Assembly: GCF_905147045.1 (NCBI RefSeq)
Contig: NC_065916.1
Location: 834,561 to 898,560 of the forward strand
Direction: 5' to 3'
Length of the DNA stretch: 64,000 nt
Origin: Nymphalis io
Lineage: Eukaryota > Arthropoda > Insecta > Lepidoptera > Nymphalidae
The translations under genes were made by a program, and so were the position numbers. Of the stretch, positions 23,639 through 34,900 are shown piece after piece; positions within the stretch are counted from its first letter, which is position 1; each line of letters opens with the position of its first letter. The notes below the pieces were generated by a model. It had not been told where the DNA came from and ran no database searches. It saw only the letters and a program-made list of their open reading frames with translations.

Positions 23639-24055
23639 TAGTGTTTCTTTTAGGCCATGCCCTTTAACATTTCTAAAATTTTTATGACCCCCCCATACAT
23701 AATTTTTAACATTTAAAAATTGTTTTGTTCCCTTAAGAAATATAAATTATAATTGTTTTCAAAACATCGTAAGTAAAATTTCAAAACATATAATGAACAA
23801 CTGAAATTTAAAATAATTTTAATATTGATGCTTGCTGCACAGAGATTTTATGTTAGGTTCCAAAAATGTTGTACTCAGCTTTAATCTCAAGTCTCCACGT
23901 TGTGTTATATCAAGTCGATTGCTTTTTTTTATCGGCAAATCACTGTATATGATTTACCAAAGGGTTGAAGTCGTGTCGAGTCCATTTTCCAAATTGCCCC
24001 CCTTAATTATCAAATTGCCCCCTGTGGGGCGTGGACCCCACGTTGAGAAACACTG
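23639..24055. mobile_element. Decayed hAT-like transposon with 8-bp target duplication
   Basis: The left end TAGTGTTTCT and right end AGAAACACTG are inverted repeats of the hAT kind. They are flanked by GTCTAGAT (23631-23638) and GTCTAGAC (24056-24063), an 8-bp target duplication with one difference. The 417 bp inside has no intact transposase. The open frame across 23832-24173 runs out of the element and is not coding. Confidence 0.75.
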
Positions 24056-24356
24056 GTCTAGACAAACTTTCGATGCGACTGAAACAACAAAGACAGACAA
24101 ACAGACATATGTGGGAGAAATTGTCATGAAAGAAAAATATGATTTCAAACAATTTACAGTTTTATATTTTTGAATCGATTACTTATTAGTGTACATACAC
24201 TATTTATCCATTACGTGTAGCCCTTAAAGTTTTTTTTGAAGGTACCACGTGTATACACGTACCTTCAAAAATCAATCAAAATTGAAAAATCTTTATTCAA
24301 TATAGAAGCTTGTGTATACTTATGAATTGTCATAAATCTACAAACGTAACACTAGT

Positions 24357-24635
24357 ACAGTAACAGCCTGTTAATGTCCCACTGCTGGGCTAAGGCCAAT
24401 CCCTTTTGAGGAGAAGGTTTGGAGCATATTCCACCACGCTGCTCCAATGCGGGTTGGTAGAATACACATGTGGCATAATTTCCATGAAATAAGACACATG
24501 CATGCATACTCACGATGTTTTCCTTCGCCGTCAAGCACGAAATGAATTATAAAACAGATTAAGCACATGAAAATTCAGCGGCGCTTGCCCGGGTTCGAAC
24601 CCGCGATCATCGGTTAAGATTCACACGTTCTTACT
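24357..24635 (-). repeat. SINE-A copy
   Basis: 'cagtaacagcctgttaatgt' to 'gttaagattcacacgttctt', with the family's usual body. Confidence 0.9.
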
Positions 24636-25470
24636 AGTAATATACCTCAGTTCTGAGAAAAACCGAAAAAACAGCAGTTTTTATGTCATATTGTATAATT
24701 ATAGATAATATACAATATTAGAATTATATATTTTTTTTTATTTGAAATGGCCTGAGGCGATAATGATTATGTTCATTGTTGTAACGAATTCAATTGTTTT
24801 TTAACTAATCGTGTGATATCGACTTTTGTCTTCAAGTAAATATAAGAATGAAATATATATTTAAATATCACTGGAGGAATGAAAAATGTAAACGCGCGCC
24901 GCACCGTAGTACTTACTCGAAGCCAAAATTATGAATATTTGATAAGTTCGATTGTTACGCTTATATTTAACTTACGTGATGCGCTTTTAAATATTAGATC
25001 ATTTGTGAGGTAAAAAATGTTTGTTTTTTTTTTTTGTATGATTTTTCTGATTGGAACGAAAACTTAACTATTATAATATAAAAGTAATATACCGCAAGAT
25101 ATTTACGTGAAAATACTTAATACCATATAAAAATAGTTGGTCCTCTCGAGGCGGATTTACATGTGTGTACAAACTGTGACATACCTCAGACTACGGTTGT
25201 ACAGCGACATAATTTTCGTTCGACAACCTCTTTGATATGTATGTAACCGGCAAAATTGAATTGTACTATCAATGCAATAAGGTTGAAATTCCTCTAAACC
25301 ACCATACCACCGGATCAGATTGGATCGAATTCGTCATATAACCGCAGTTATGCCTCGATTCTAATTCGCGCTCTTCGGCTAGTATTATCTTTTAATATAT
25401 GACATTTTTAATTTTAGCCAAATCAATTAGCTAAAAATATAACGGACTTACTCAAATTGTTATTTAGAAA

Positions 25471-25548
25471 TTAGTTAAACAATGATATGTCTCCTTCTTT
25501 CGAATGTGAAATCAATAATGATAGAAAGAGAGGTCAGTGTTTAACTAA
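25471..25548. repeat. Small inverted-repeat (MITE-like) element, 78 bp
   Basis: TTAGTTAAAC at 25471-25480 is inverted as GTTTAACTAA at 25539-25548. The inside matches the 1893-1970 copy on the other strand. Confidence 0.6.
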
Positions 25549-26271
25549 ACAGTCCCTTAGAACGTTTGTAAGTGAGCTGATTACTTTTTATCATGACATA
25601 ACAAATAACTTAGTTGGTGCTTATCTTTCGATAATACAACTTATAAATTAGCAATGTTCCTATAATTTTAGTCGGATTTTTTAATATGGCAATATTACTT
25701 AGTAGATTTTTTGTAGTATTTATTTTTTAATCTATCTTTTACGACGATGATAAAAAGAATGAGTTTTTTTTTTTGTTTAAAATTACTATCATATAATATT
25801 ACATTGCATTTTTATACAATTCGATATACATATGGTTTTAATTAGGAAGATTAAAACTAATTTAATTGTGTTTGAAAATTTTTAATTAACTTGATAATGT
25901 ATAAATTATCTATATTATTTATTATCTTTTACAATGTTTTTTTTTTTTTTTTTATTGAAATGAAAAGATGTGCAACGTATTTCTTTTGATTTATCTGTGG
26001 CGTTAAAGTTTCAAGGCTCTATAATTTATGGCCTACACAAAAAAAAAACAGTTAAATGAATTTCAAGACAATAATATTGTTATTTTTCAATCATTACTAT
26101 ATTTTAATCCAAACTCCATATTGTATATTTTTAAGAATGATTAATAAAGGTGTAAAAAGTGATATCTTTAGGTCTGATTTGTTTTTTTTTTTATTATTAT
26201 AATGTTTGTCAGCGAAAACACAGATGGTTCGTTCAAGTATCACGTGACGTAAGGATTCTAAGGAGCTATTA

Positions 26272-26395
26272 CGTGTGTAGTGTAGTGTAGTTATTTCCAT
26301 GCTTCGTAAAGCACGTCCGGTCGTGTCGGATAGCCGTCCCATAGCGCACTATAATATGTCCCGCGCAGTTGGATGAGATTTATCTTTAGGGTATC
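26272..26395 (+). repeat. SINE-D remnant
   Basis: 'atgcttcgtaaagcacgtcc' and 'ggtcgtgtcggatagccgtc' match the SINE-D body. Confidence 0.65.
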
Positions 26396-26627
26396 ATCAC
26401 CATTATAAAACAAATTTCTCATATAGCGTCTGTATGTCTGAACGTGATGAAGTAAAGAACGATCGGAGTATCACAAGCTCTCCACCAATGGACGGATTGA
26501 TTCGTAAGCAAGGTATAATTCATTATAATTCTATGTATCTGAAATATAACGATGTTCGTTGAAGTGTCGGAAAAAATCATGTCAATTGGAAGCCTTGCAA
26601 TATAGTTAAATGTATTACGATATAAAC

Positions 26628-26880
26628 GATCAACAGCCAATCGTAGTCCACTGCTGAACATAGCTAATTGGGGGCTTCTTATTAAGCGCATCTACCATCT
26701 AGGAGGGTTTGCCCACACTCGCCGCGCTGGGCTGGCGTATTGGCGAGTGCAGTAGGGGGGGGGGTAAGTTGTTCACGTGTGGGACGCTGCTGCCCATCCC
26801 CCCTTTTTCACGTCCCTTAGTCGCCTCTTACGACACCCACGGGATAAGATTGGGGGAGTACAATTCTAAGCCGGCTATCC
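26628..26880. repeat. RTE tail remnant joined to a second interspersed-repeat fragment
   Basis: 26628-26680 repeats the wording found at 27117 (acagccaatcg ... gtccactgctgaacatag). It is followed by a block with a long G-run and 'cgtcccttagtcgcctctta', wording I associate with LINE 3' regions in Lepidoptera. The family is not certain. Confidence 0.45.
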
Positions 26881-27114
26881 ACAGCAAAGATATAAAGGAA
26901 GTAGACTATTATTAAACCTGTGAGAAATCTCCTCTTCTCCTTAAATCCGCCCGCGTAATACTTGAACGCTTAACAATATAAAAAATTAATAATGGTCACA
27001 GTTATTATATTAAATATGAATCGCTATGTTTTGCTTGATTTTTAATTGTTAATGTAGAATGGATTGGATTTGCTAATAAAAAAATTATTTACAATATTTA
27101 GTACATAATACATC

Positions 27115-27535
27115 AATCAACAGCCAATCGTTGTCCACTGCTGAACATAGGCCTCTCCCAAGGTGCGCCAAAGCTCCCTGTCCTCCGCCTTCCGCATCCA
27201 GTTGGTGCCCGCCACCTTCTTAAGGTCGTCGGTCCACCTGGCTGGAGGGCGCCCTACGCTGCGCTTGCCGATTCGCGGTCTCCACTCTAGGACTCGTCTG
27301 CTCCAACGGCCATCGGTCCTACGACATACGTGACCAGCCCACTGCCACTTCAGCCTGCTAATTTTGCAAGCTATGTCGGTGACTCCGGTTCTTTTCCGGA
27401 TAATCTCATTTCTGATCTTATCCTTCAAAGATACTCCGAGCATAGCTCGCTCCATAGCACGCTGAGCGACTTTGAATTTGTGGACTAGTCCCGCAGTTAG
27501 TGTCCACGTTTCGGCACCGTTAATACATGTATTAT
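27115..27535 (-). mobile_element. RTE-clade LINE, 5'-truncated 3' end
   Basis: On the minus strand the sequence reads as the C-terminal end of an RTE-type endonuclease-reverse transcriptase: INGAETWTLTAGLVHKFKV, then RAMLGVSLKDKIRNEIIR, LKWQWAGHVCRRTDGRWS, RSVGRPPARWTDDLKKVAG and LGEAYVQQWTTIGC with its stop. The upstream part is missing, as is usual after incomplete reverse transcription. A second, shorter remnant of the same tail is at about 26628-26680. The tail resembles the SINE-A 3' end. Confidence 0.88.
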
Positions 27536-27910
27536 ATTATGTATTTAAATATATGTAAAATAATTAAACATAAACATTTGATTTTTAGCCATAATTAACG
27601 TAAAAAGTCATTAGAATATTGTTAAAAACAATATGGCGGGTAAAAAACAAAATGGCGACATAAATGCTAGAATCAATACGCAACAGGTCACGTTTTTACT
27701 AAGATTAAATCTGTCAATCATTGTTGAATTACAATTATAGTAAAAAGCGCGAGCAGACATACATATAACTCAGTATTAAGATAAAATAAAATATTTTTTT
27801 TATCTAGAAGAACCGACAAGAAACTCATCAGATACTTGTTTGTTTTTTCAATAACAAATATTAATTGAATCATTTGGTGCAAACATCTTAGCGTGATACA
27901 CGGTAGGGCC

Positions 27911-27970
27911 TGAGATTTCGAGCTTCAGATGACGTCAGCGTAAGATTTCGAGCGTCAGATGACGTCAGCG
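27911..27970 (+). repeat. 30-bp tandem duplication carrying TGACGTCA
   Basis: Two units (27911-27940, 27941-27970) differ by about three bases. Each holds the perfect palindrome TGACGTCA (27930-27937, 27960-27967), the CRE/ATF consensus. Confidence 0.9.
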
Positions 27971-28737
27971 TAAGATTATTTATTGTAAGTGCGTTAATGT
28001 GTGCGTGCGTGCGTGCGTGATCGGCACACGAGCTCACGTGTTTACACGACAATTCAATCCATTCTATGTATATATGTAGCATTTATGTTGTTTGTGAAAA
28101 TGTTATAACAATATTGGATATATTGTGGAATCGAATATTAATTATAAGAATAATAGTGTAGTATTAATTATTGATAATAATAAATTATATTAGCATATTT
28201 TTGTGTTTTATTTTATCTGTGTCGCCGTGAGGTGCAACACTTGGTGGTACCAACATCTGGCTGCATCAATGTATGGTTTAAGTTGATTGGTATGGAGAAC
28301 TGACTGTGAACCCCCTGGTCTCTGGTCATACTCTGGTCATTTCCCTTGCCAAGTGGACATATTACCTTTTTTAGTTAGATGGTCCGATGGGTATATTGGA
28401 GTGTCACCATGCTTTAATCTTATGATGTGAGTTTTTGAGATCCACGATTTTATATTCCAAAATAAATATAACTTCTGTATCTTTCACAAATGTTTTTCAT
28501 ATTTTTAATCATATTATATTGTAGAGAGAGAAATGTTAATGAGTCTTCTACAGTTCTTAGAGAAAAAGTAATTTGTGCTCTTTCATTATTTTCTTGTGAC
28601 ATCCACGAGAATAGCATTTTTTTAAATTCATTTTAGAAATCAGAAAGTTCGTCGTGTGTCTTCCGAGCGCTTACGCTTGTTCCGAGTGTTTATAAAACAC
28701 AAAGGTGAAACATCAACAGCGTTACTCCCGATTTTTT

Positions 28738-28975
28738 TTTATAGAATACGAAGGTGGACGAGCATGTGGGCCACCTGATGGCAAGTGGTCACCGACGCCC
28801 ATAGACATTGGCATTATAAGAAATGTTAACCGCTCACATCGCCAATGCGCCACCAACCTTGGGAACTAAGATGTTATGTCCCTTTTACCTGTAAATTACA
28901 CTGGCTCACTCACCCTGAACATCTGATGAGTGGGTGGCACCTACCCAGACGAGCTTGCACAAAGCCCTACCACCA
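28738..28975 (-). repeat. Family B copy with internal deletion
   Basis: 'tttatagaatacgaaggtgg' to 'gcacaaagccctaccaccag'; the middle lacks about 50 bases. Confidence 0.85.
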
Positions 28976-29424
28976 GTAAATCTAATGTATCTATGTCCTA
29001 AGTAAAAAAATAAAGCTGAGTAAGGCCGGGCCTACGTCGACAAAACTTGCTAACATTTTTTTAGCAGTCGCGTCCTCTTTGAAACCACAGAAACATTTAA
29101 AAACTAAAATAAGTGTTCATAGCATGACGCAAAAAAAATTACCCGTAATATTTTCGATTATTAAAAAATTCATCTAGCAGGAGGGCCGCAACTTTCCATC
29201 GCCAGGGCAACCAAGATATGATCTCCGCCACTACATACAGCTTCGTTTTTTAACGCATCGCGCTGTTTTTAAAAGATTGCATACAGAGGGTATAACAGTA
29301 GCTGGTAGAGTAGCAGTACAGTAGTTCCATTCTGGCAATTTATGGAACATGAATTTCATACATTTCTGTAAACACAATTTGAGTAATCCCGGGTAAGGGT
29401 AACCTCAATGCCCATACCCAGTTG

Positions 29425-29690
29425 AGATGGCGCCAGTGGGGCCATCTCAACTGGATTTTACCACTGTAAGAACGCGTGCTTAATTTCTGTTTATAATTCA
29501 TCTCGGGCTTTTCGGTGAAGGAAAACATCGTGAGGAAACCTGCATGTGTCTAATTTCATCGAAATTCTGCCACATGTGTATTCCACCAACCCGCATTGGA
29601 GCAACGTGGCTAAGCTCCAAACCTTCTCCTCAAAAAGGGAAAGGAGGCCTTAGCCCAGCATTGGGACATTTACATGCTGTTACTTACTTT
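29425..29690 (+). repeat. SINE-A copy with rearranged head
   Basis: The body 'ggaaaacatcgtgaggaaac' and tail are intact. The tRNA-like head is disrupted and forms a 14-bp hairpin with its own inverted start. Confidence 0.82.
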
Positions 29691-30921
29691 ACTTACCATA
29701 CCCAGTCTGACTTAGACTAGACAGGAAGACCCCACTGTCTTCTGAAGACTGACTGCTGCCCATATGAGATACTTCTAACCTCTACACTCCATAATCAGTA
29801 CTTACCATCAGGTATGATTATGGTCAAGCCTAATAGCTATAAAAAAAAATTCGTACTCTAATCATCAGCGATCTATTTTATTTCAACATTTGTTCAACAA
29901 AAACAATTTAAGAAATAAAAGAAATTTTATTATTATATGGATAAGTATATTTTCGCTAATAATTTTCTAATACACACTTTACTAAATATAATTATTAATA
30001 AATATGACTTATTTTAAAAATGTATTTCGATTTTATATTTATTAAAATACAATATGTTATATTTGGATTTATGACGTATTATATAATGACAGATTGGATT
30101 AAAAAATATTTTTACAGATTATATATTAGATATAAACAATATATTTATATGATCTCCGGTTACGTATGAGTAATATAATTACATCATGTAACGATACAAA
30201 TCAAAAATTGCTTATGTAATTAGCATTTCGAAAATTGAACGCAACGAAATAAATTATTCCTTTACGTATTTAACTTAAAAAAAAATCGGAATATGTACGT
30301 TATTTATAATCTGTATTTTATTTAGAGTGCGATAACAAAGCGCCTTGTTTTTACATAACTATTATAGTACAAATGCTTAATAAATAATTGTTGTGACACA
30401 CAAAATAATTAAATTACTTATAAGATTACTATTTCGAAATTAACATAGACTTCGTTTTATATAAAAATAACCGATTTGTTTTTATTTAACGTTATAATAT
30501 TCACATAAATATCTTATATATCTATTTTATGACTGATGTGCAATGGAATTCGTTGAATGATCACACTCACTGACGGCGTTTGCTTTATATACAATAAAAA
30601 AAAAGTAACAGGCTCACCTAGAAAAAAAAAGTTGACAAACTGCCATCCACCAAACGGCTGTATATTAAGCTTAAAAATATTAATAAATATTAACTATCAC
30701 GAAAAAATATGAACAATATTTGGCTGACTTCAATGATGAAATATTTTTTGTATTAAAATCAATAAAAAATATATTTTATCACATGAAAAATAAATTCCAC
30801 TTAAAATTAAATAAAAAATAAATTATATGTACAATGTTTGTATAAATATCAGAAAAGAACGAATGTACGATGTGAGTCAGCGAGTGTGTGTGAAATGCGC
30901 GAATAGCGCCGGGAGGGGGCG

Positions 30922-31957
30922 CTACGGCGGCGTCATGCTGCCGCCATACTCAGGGGACGCGCCACGACCTTTAAGAATATTGGACACATCTTTAAGTATT
31001 AAGTTATATCTTTATCGTATTTTATAAAATACAATAAATTACACATGCATGCTCTCGGCCTGATGAATTGTTCGGCGAAACATTCAAATACTTAAGGCTG
31101 TATATAAACATTCGCACAAGTTCGCCTCGCCCCTCTTTTTTAAAATCTTTTATAGGCCATCGTTTGACCGTTTTCTTGCCTAGAAGCCTGTTCAATGTAA
31201 ATTCCTTTTGACTCAAGTCCAAATGACCGCTCACGACGGAACATTAAGATCGGCGAGGCGAAACACGAGGCGAATGACAACCGGCCATTACACTTGCGTG
31301 CTTGCCATTCGTGTCATCATTCGTGCGAAAGTGTAAATGCAGTATAAATCTATTTTTTAATATAATTCGATTCGAGCGATGTCGAATTAGTATTTTTTTG
31401 TGCATATGACATACCAATGATAGTTTAATTCGCTGTCTTTATTAATAAAATAAATGTACGTCAATTGGCAACGTTAACTTATAAAACAGATAACACAAAA
31501 TACCATAGATTATATTACATCTCGACCAATGACGTCATGTTAAATCAAGGTCAAATTTGTTTATGTATCTTGACTCCTGACATTAGTGCAGACCAGCGAT
31601 ACTCAACTTTTTCTATAAGGGCCATAAACACGTGTAAGTCAAGGTGTCAAAGGCCGCAAACAAAAAATATTTACGTAATGATTTCTTAGGTTTCGGGATT
31701 GTTACAAATAAACAACTACGAACAGATTTATTTAGTGTCCGTGGCCACGACAAACTGTTTATTTCAAATTATTTCTGTCTTAATATAAACCTTTGAAATA
31801 TAAAATAGTTCAAAATAACACCAACCACAAAAGCCCGGCGGGCCGCAGTTTAGGTACAGCTGGTTAAGACTATAGTAAGTTATTATAAAAGAGAAAAAAA
31901 AACGTCCTCACCTCGGCCTCTGCCGCGGCCCCGACCCCTGCCCCTCCCGCGGCCGCG
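30922..31957 (-). CDS. MED28: In-frame Arg-Gly extension of MED28 beyond TGA
   Basis: After the TGA (31960-31958) the same frame reads seven Arg-Gly pairs, reaches donor GAG|GTGAGG (last exon base 31912), and on joining to acceptor TTAAAG|GTCGTGG at 30968 adds two more pairs and ASPEYGGSMTPP before TAG (30924-30922). Arginine is written with CGC, AGG, CGG, AGA, CGA and CGT, so the pattern is kept at protein level and is not a DNA repeat. The stop context is TGA-C. Readthrough, an editing or polymorphism event (CGA to TGA), or another splice form are all possible. The coding signal is strong; how it is expressed is unknown. Confidence 0.5.
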
Positions 31958-34900
31958 TCACCTGCGTCCATCGCCCAGACCCACCATGTCTAAATCAAAA
32001 CAGTCAGTGACTCCGTTAACAAAGTGTATTATTGTTATCATTGGTCTTTAGTCTTTGTTTATACAAATAATATTAATGTATTAATCGGTACTGAGTTAAC
32101 TGACATAGACATTGCTCACACGCAGCCTTGAGGCGGACTGTCAATACTACCAGTACCTTAAGAAAGATATCGATGAAACCATAGACAATTTTAAGTACTT
32201 CTTCTAGTTTTGGCATATTCCCAACGCAAAGCAACTTTAAATTTTATTTATATATTTTTTTCATTACACGTTATTTTTCTTGCGTTTGCTGGCAAAGGAA
32301 CAAAATATAATATTGTAAATAAATAAGTTTTTTTTTAATCTGGAATAATTTTATTTACTGCTATAATATAATAAGATCTTTAATAACAATAAAGACCTCC
32401 TTTCATTTATTTATTTTTTGAGAAGATTTTTAAGGAAGCTAATTCCACCGCGCTGCATCAATGCGGGTTGGTGGATTACACATTTGGCAGAATTTCAGCA
32501 AAATTGACACAAGAAGGTTTCCTCACGATGTTTTCCTTCACCGCGTTCTAATCACTGGGCCATCTCGGCTTTTTTTGAATAATTAGGAATTAAAATCCAC
32601 TTTTTAAGAACACGTTCATTTAAAATCTATCACTTTATCCTTAAATGTTGTTTAGGGGGTGATAAGTTAAACAAAACTGTGTTTTATACTTTTGAATGTC
32701 AACTCTATGATCACACATAAAATTTCATCACAATCGGTCCAGCCATTTAGGAGGTCTGTGAATAAAGAACTATTTAATTTTATAAATAATCTATAATATG
32801 AAAGCACAGATAATAGAACGTACCTATATTAGTAGCAGTCTTCTCCAAGTAAGCCAATGGTCCTTGCAGTGTGGCGCCGGCATAACCGCCTCGCCCACCC
32901 GCCATGAACATGTTTTGCATCTTTAAAAAAAAATGTTACATGCATTTTTTAATACAATATGGTAAATTAACAATGTCGCTATATATAATATTATATATTT
33001 AATTTTCAATAATAGAAAAATATTATATAGATAAAAAAAACGAATATAATAAAACAATGTGAATCAAAAAAACTATAAAAAAAAACTTACCGCTTGTGAA
33101 AACTAAATGGTGCAGATTAAAAAAGCATTCTAAAAACAAAAAAAAAGTGCAGGAAAAATAAATAAAACGCAAAACAAATTAAAAAAAATGTGTATTCGAA
33201 ATTAAAAAAAAATAAAACAAAAATTAAAGTGCTTTTCAAATTATACAGTTGCATTTAAACTAAAACTGACAACTATAGGGGGCAACCTTATAATACGTAA
33301 AGATATATCGGCCATTTTGAAGAGCAGGTTTCAGATAGCAGCTTTCCATCCGACACATGCAGATTCCCTAACGATTACTTCCTTCACCACAGATCACGAG
33401 ACGAATTAAAAAAAAGAACAAAACGTCTTTTTTTTCTAGAACATCTTGGCCAAGCACCTCCCTCTTATAATATATTTAAAGCTATACGTAATGCTAACGT
33501 TATACTTGCTCTGTCTATTTCTGTCTATTTCTTTGACATTTAATTGACGCGATATTATTAATCGAGATCTTGTATAATCTGTGACATTCACTATGGATAC
33601 GAAAAAAAAATGGCGTCTTGAATGCCGGTGAAGTTGTCATCGGAACTTCGGATGTAAAACTAAAGTGGATATAACTTTTTAAATAAAGATATTTTAATTA
33701 AGTTCGTAGTGCATAACATAGCAGAGCCATTAGCAAATCGCATGGAATATATAACGTTTATATTTATCATTTGATTGGTATCGAGTATAAACTGAAGTTC
33801 CTAATTATATCACTATAATAAACCTTATATATCTATGTAGAAGCAATATCAACAATGTATTCTAAATATTTTAATTCCACAGCTGGACAAAGGCCACTTT
33901 TAAATTATTACTTCTACATTTAACCCGACCCACAGCTATTAAAAACTGACCTTCCACAACGATCAACAACTATTCAGGTCCAACCGCAGAAAGAATGCGT
34001 TCAAGATATCTGTCAGTCAATTTAAATATTGCTTTTATATATATTTTTATAAGATTTAGCGCAAAAAATTACAATATTTATTCTAAGTTCATAGAGACAT
34101 ACTCATAATTTTTTTTTTAATTTTTTTCGGTAAAATAAACGACACTAATATTTTTTATCGTATGTTCAACACTTGAACGTATTCGATCAACGACTGGTCG
34201 ACATATTTAATAACAACAAAGTTTTTAATGCCCTTGGTGGGAGTTAGTACGCCACACGCTACCGCCTCTGCACGGTGGCGGGGTACGCGGGCGGGTGCGG
34301 GGGCCGCGGTACCTGCTGTTGCTGCAGCGCTTGTTGCTGTAATGCCGCTTGCTGCGCCGCTGCCGCTGCTGCCATTTGTTGCGCCTAGAGTGTTTACCGC
34401 CAAATTTCAAATAGAGTACTTAATATTTAGATAATTTACGGTTGAAGTCCAACCCACAATTATATTCGATTTAAAAAAAGCGCTTTTATATTTACGTATT
34501 GGCCGGTAACGTATACCTAACGCAGCGTAAGAGCTCTACGGTGCTAGATTTATGACAGTCAATAAGTGAGGGTCGTTACACTTCTATATCGAATAAAGAT
34601 TTTTGAATTTGCCTTAAAGGCCTTTTTTTCGTTTCATTCTTCTGAGCCTTTTCTTAAACTCCAAATGGCAATGCGGAAATAAAAGTTTTTTTTTTTTTGT
34701 AGCAATTCCGTAACTGTTTTCACCTGTACGTTTTGCTGTACGCTGCAAGGCTGCTGCATCGGGGACGCCGCTTGCTGCAAAGCTGGCTGAGGCGTTTGTG
34801 GCTGACACTTATTATACTGCGTGTGACCCTGGTCGAACACATATATATAAGTATACGAAAATATATCCAAGGAATATGTGAATGTCTAATTGGTTGTATA

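Larger units (their letters stand above)
21064..30921. other. Region between the 3' ends of uex and MED28, no host gene recognised
   Basis: About 10 kb between two convergent genes. It should include the 3' UTRs of both. The identifiable content is repeats: family B at 21600 and 28738, SINE-A at 24357 and 29425, SINE-D remnant at 26272, RTE LINE at 27115, hAT-like element at 23639, and an AT repeat at 23379-23447. The segment 22500-23110 is unlike the repeats and may be uex 3' UTR; it contains a short GGCCCCC/GGGGGCC hairpin near 22927-22948. The part from 29870 to 30830 is very AT-rich and I see nothing in it. Confidence 0.55.

Noticed and set aside
23832..24173. 113-codon open frame
   Set aside because: It starts inside the hAT-like element and runs out past its target duplication; no domain and no splice support.
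34155..34434. Ala/Gly- and Arg-rich frames in other phases over MED28 exon 5
   Set aside because: Shadows of the Gln/Ala-rich MED28 exon 34384-34313.
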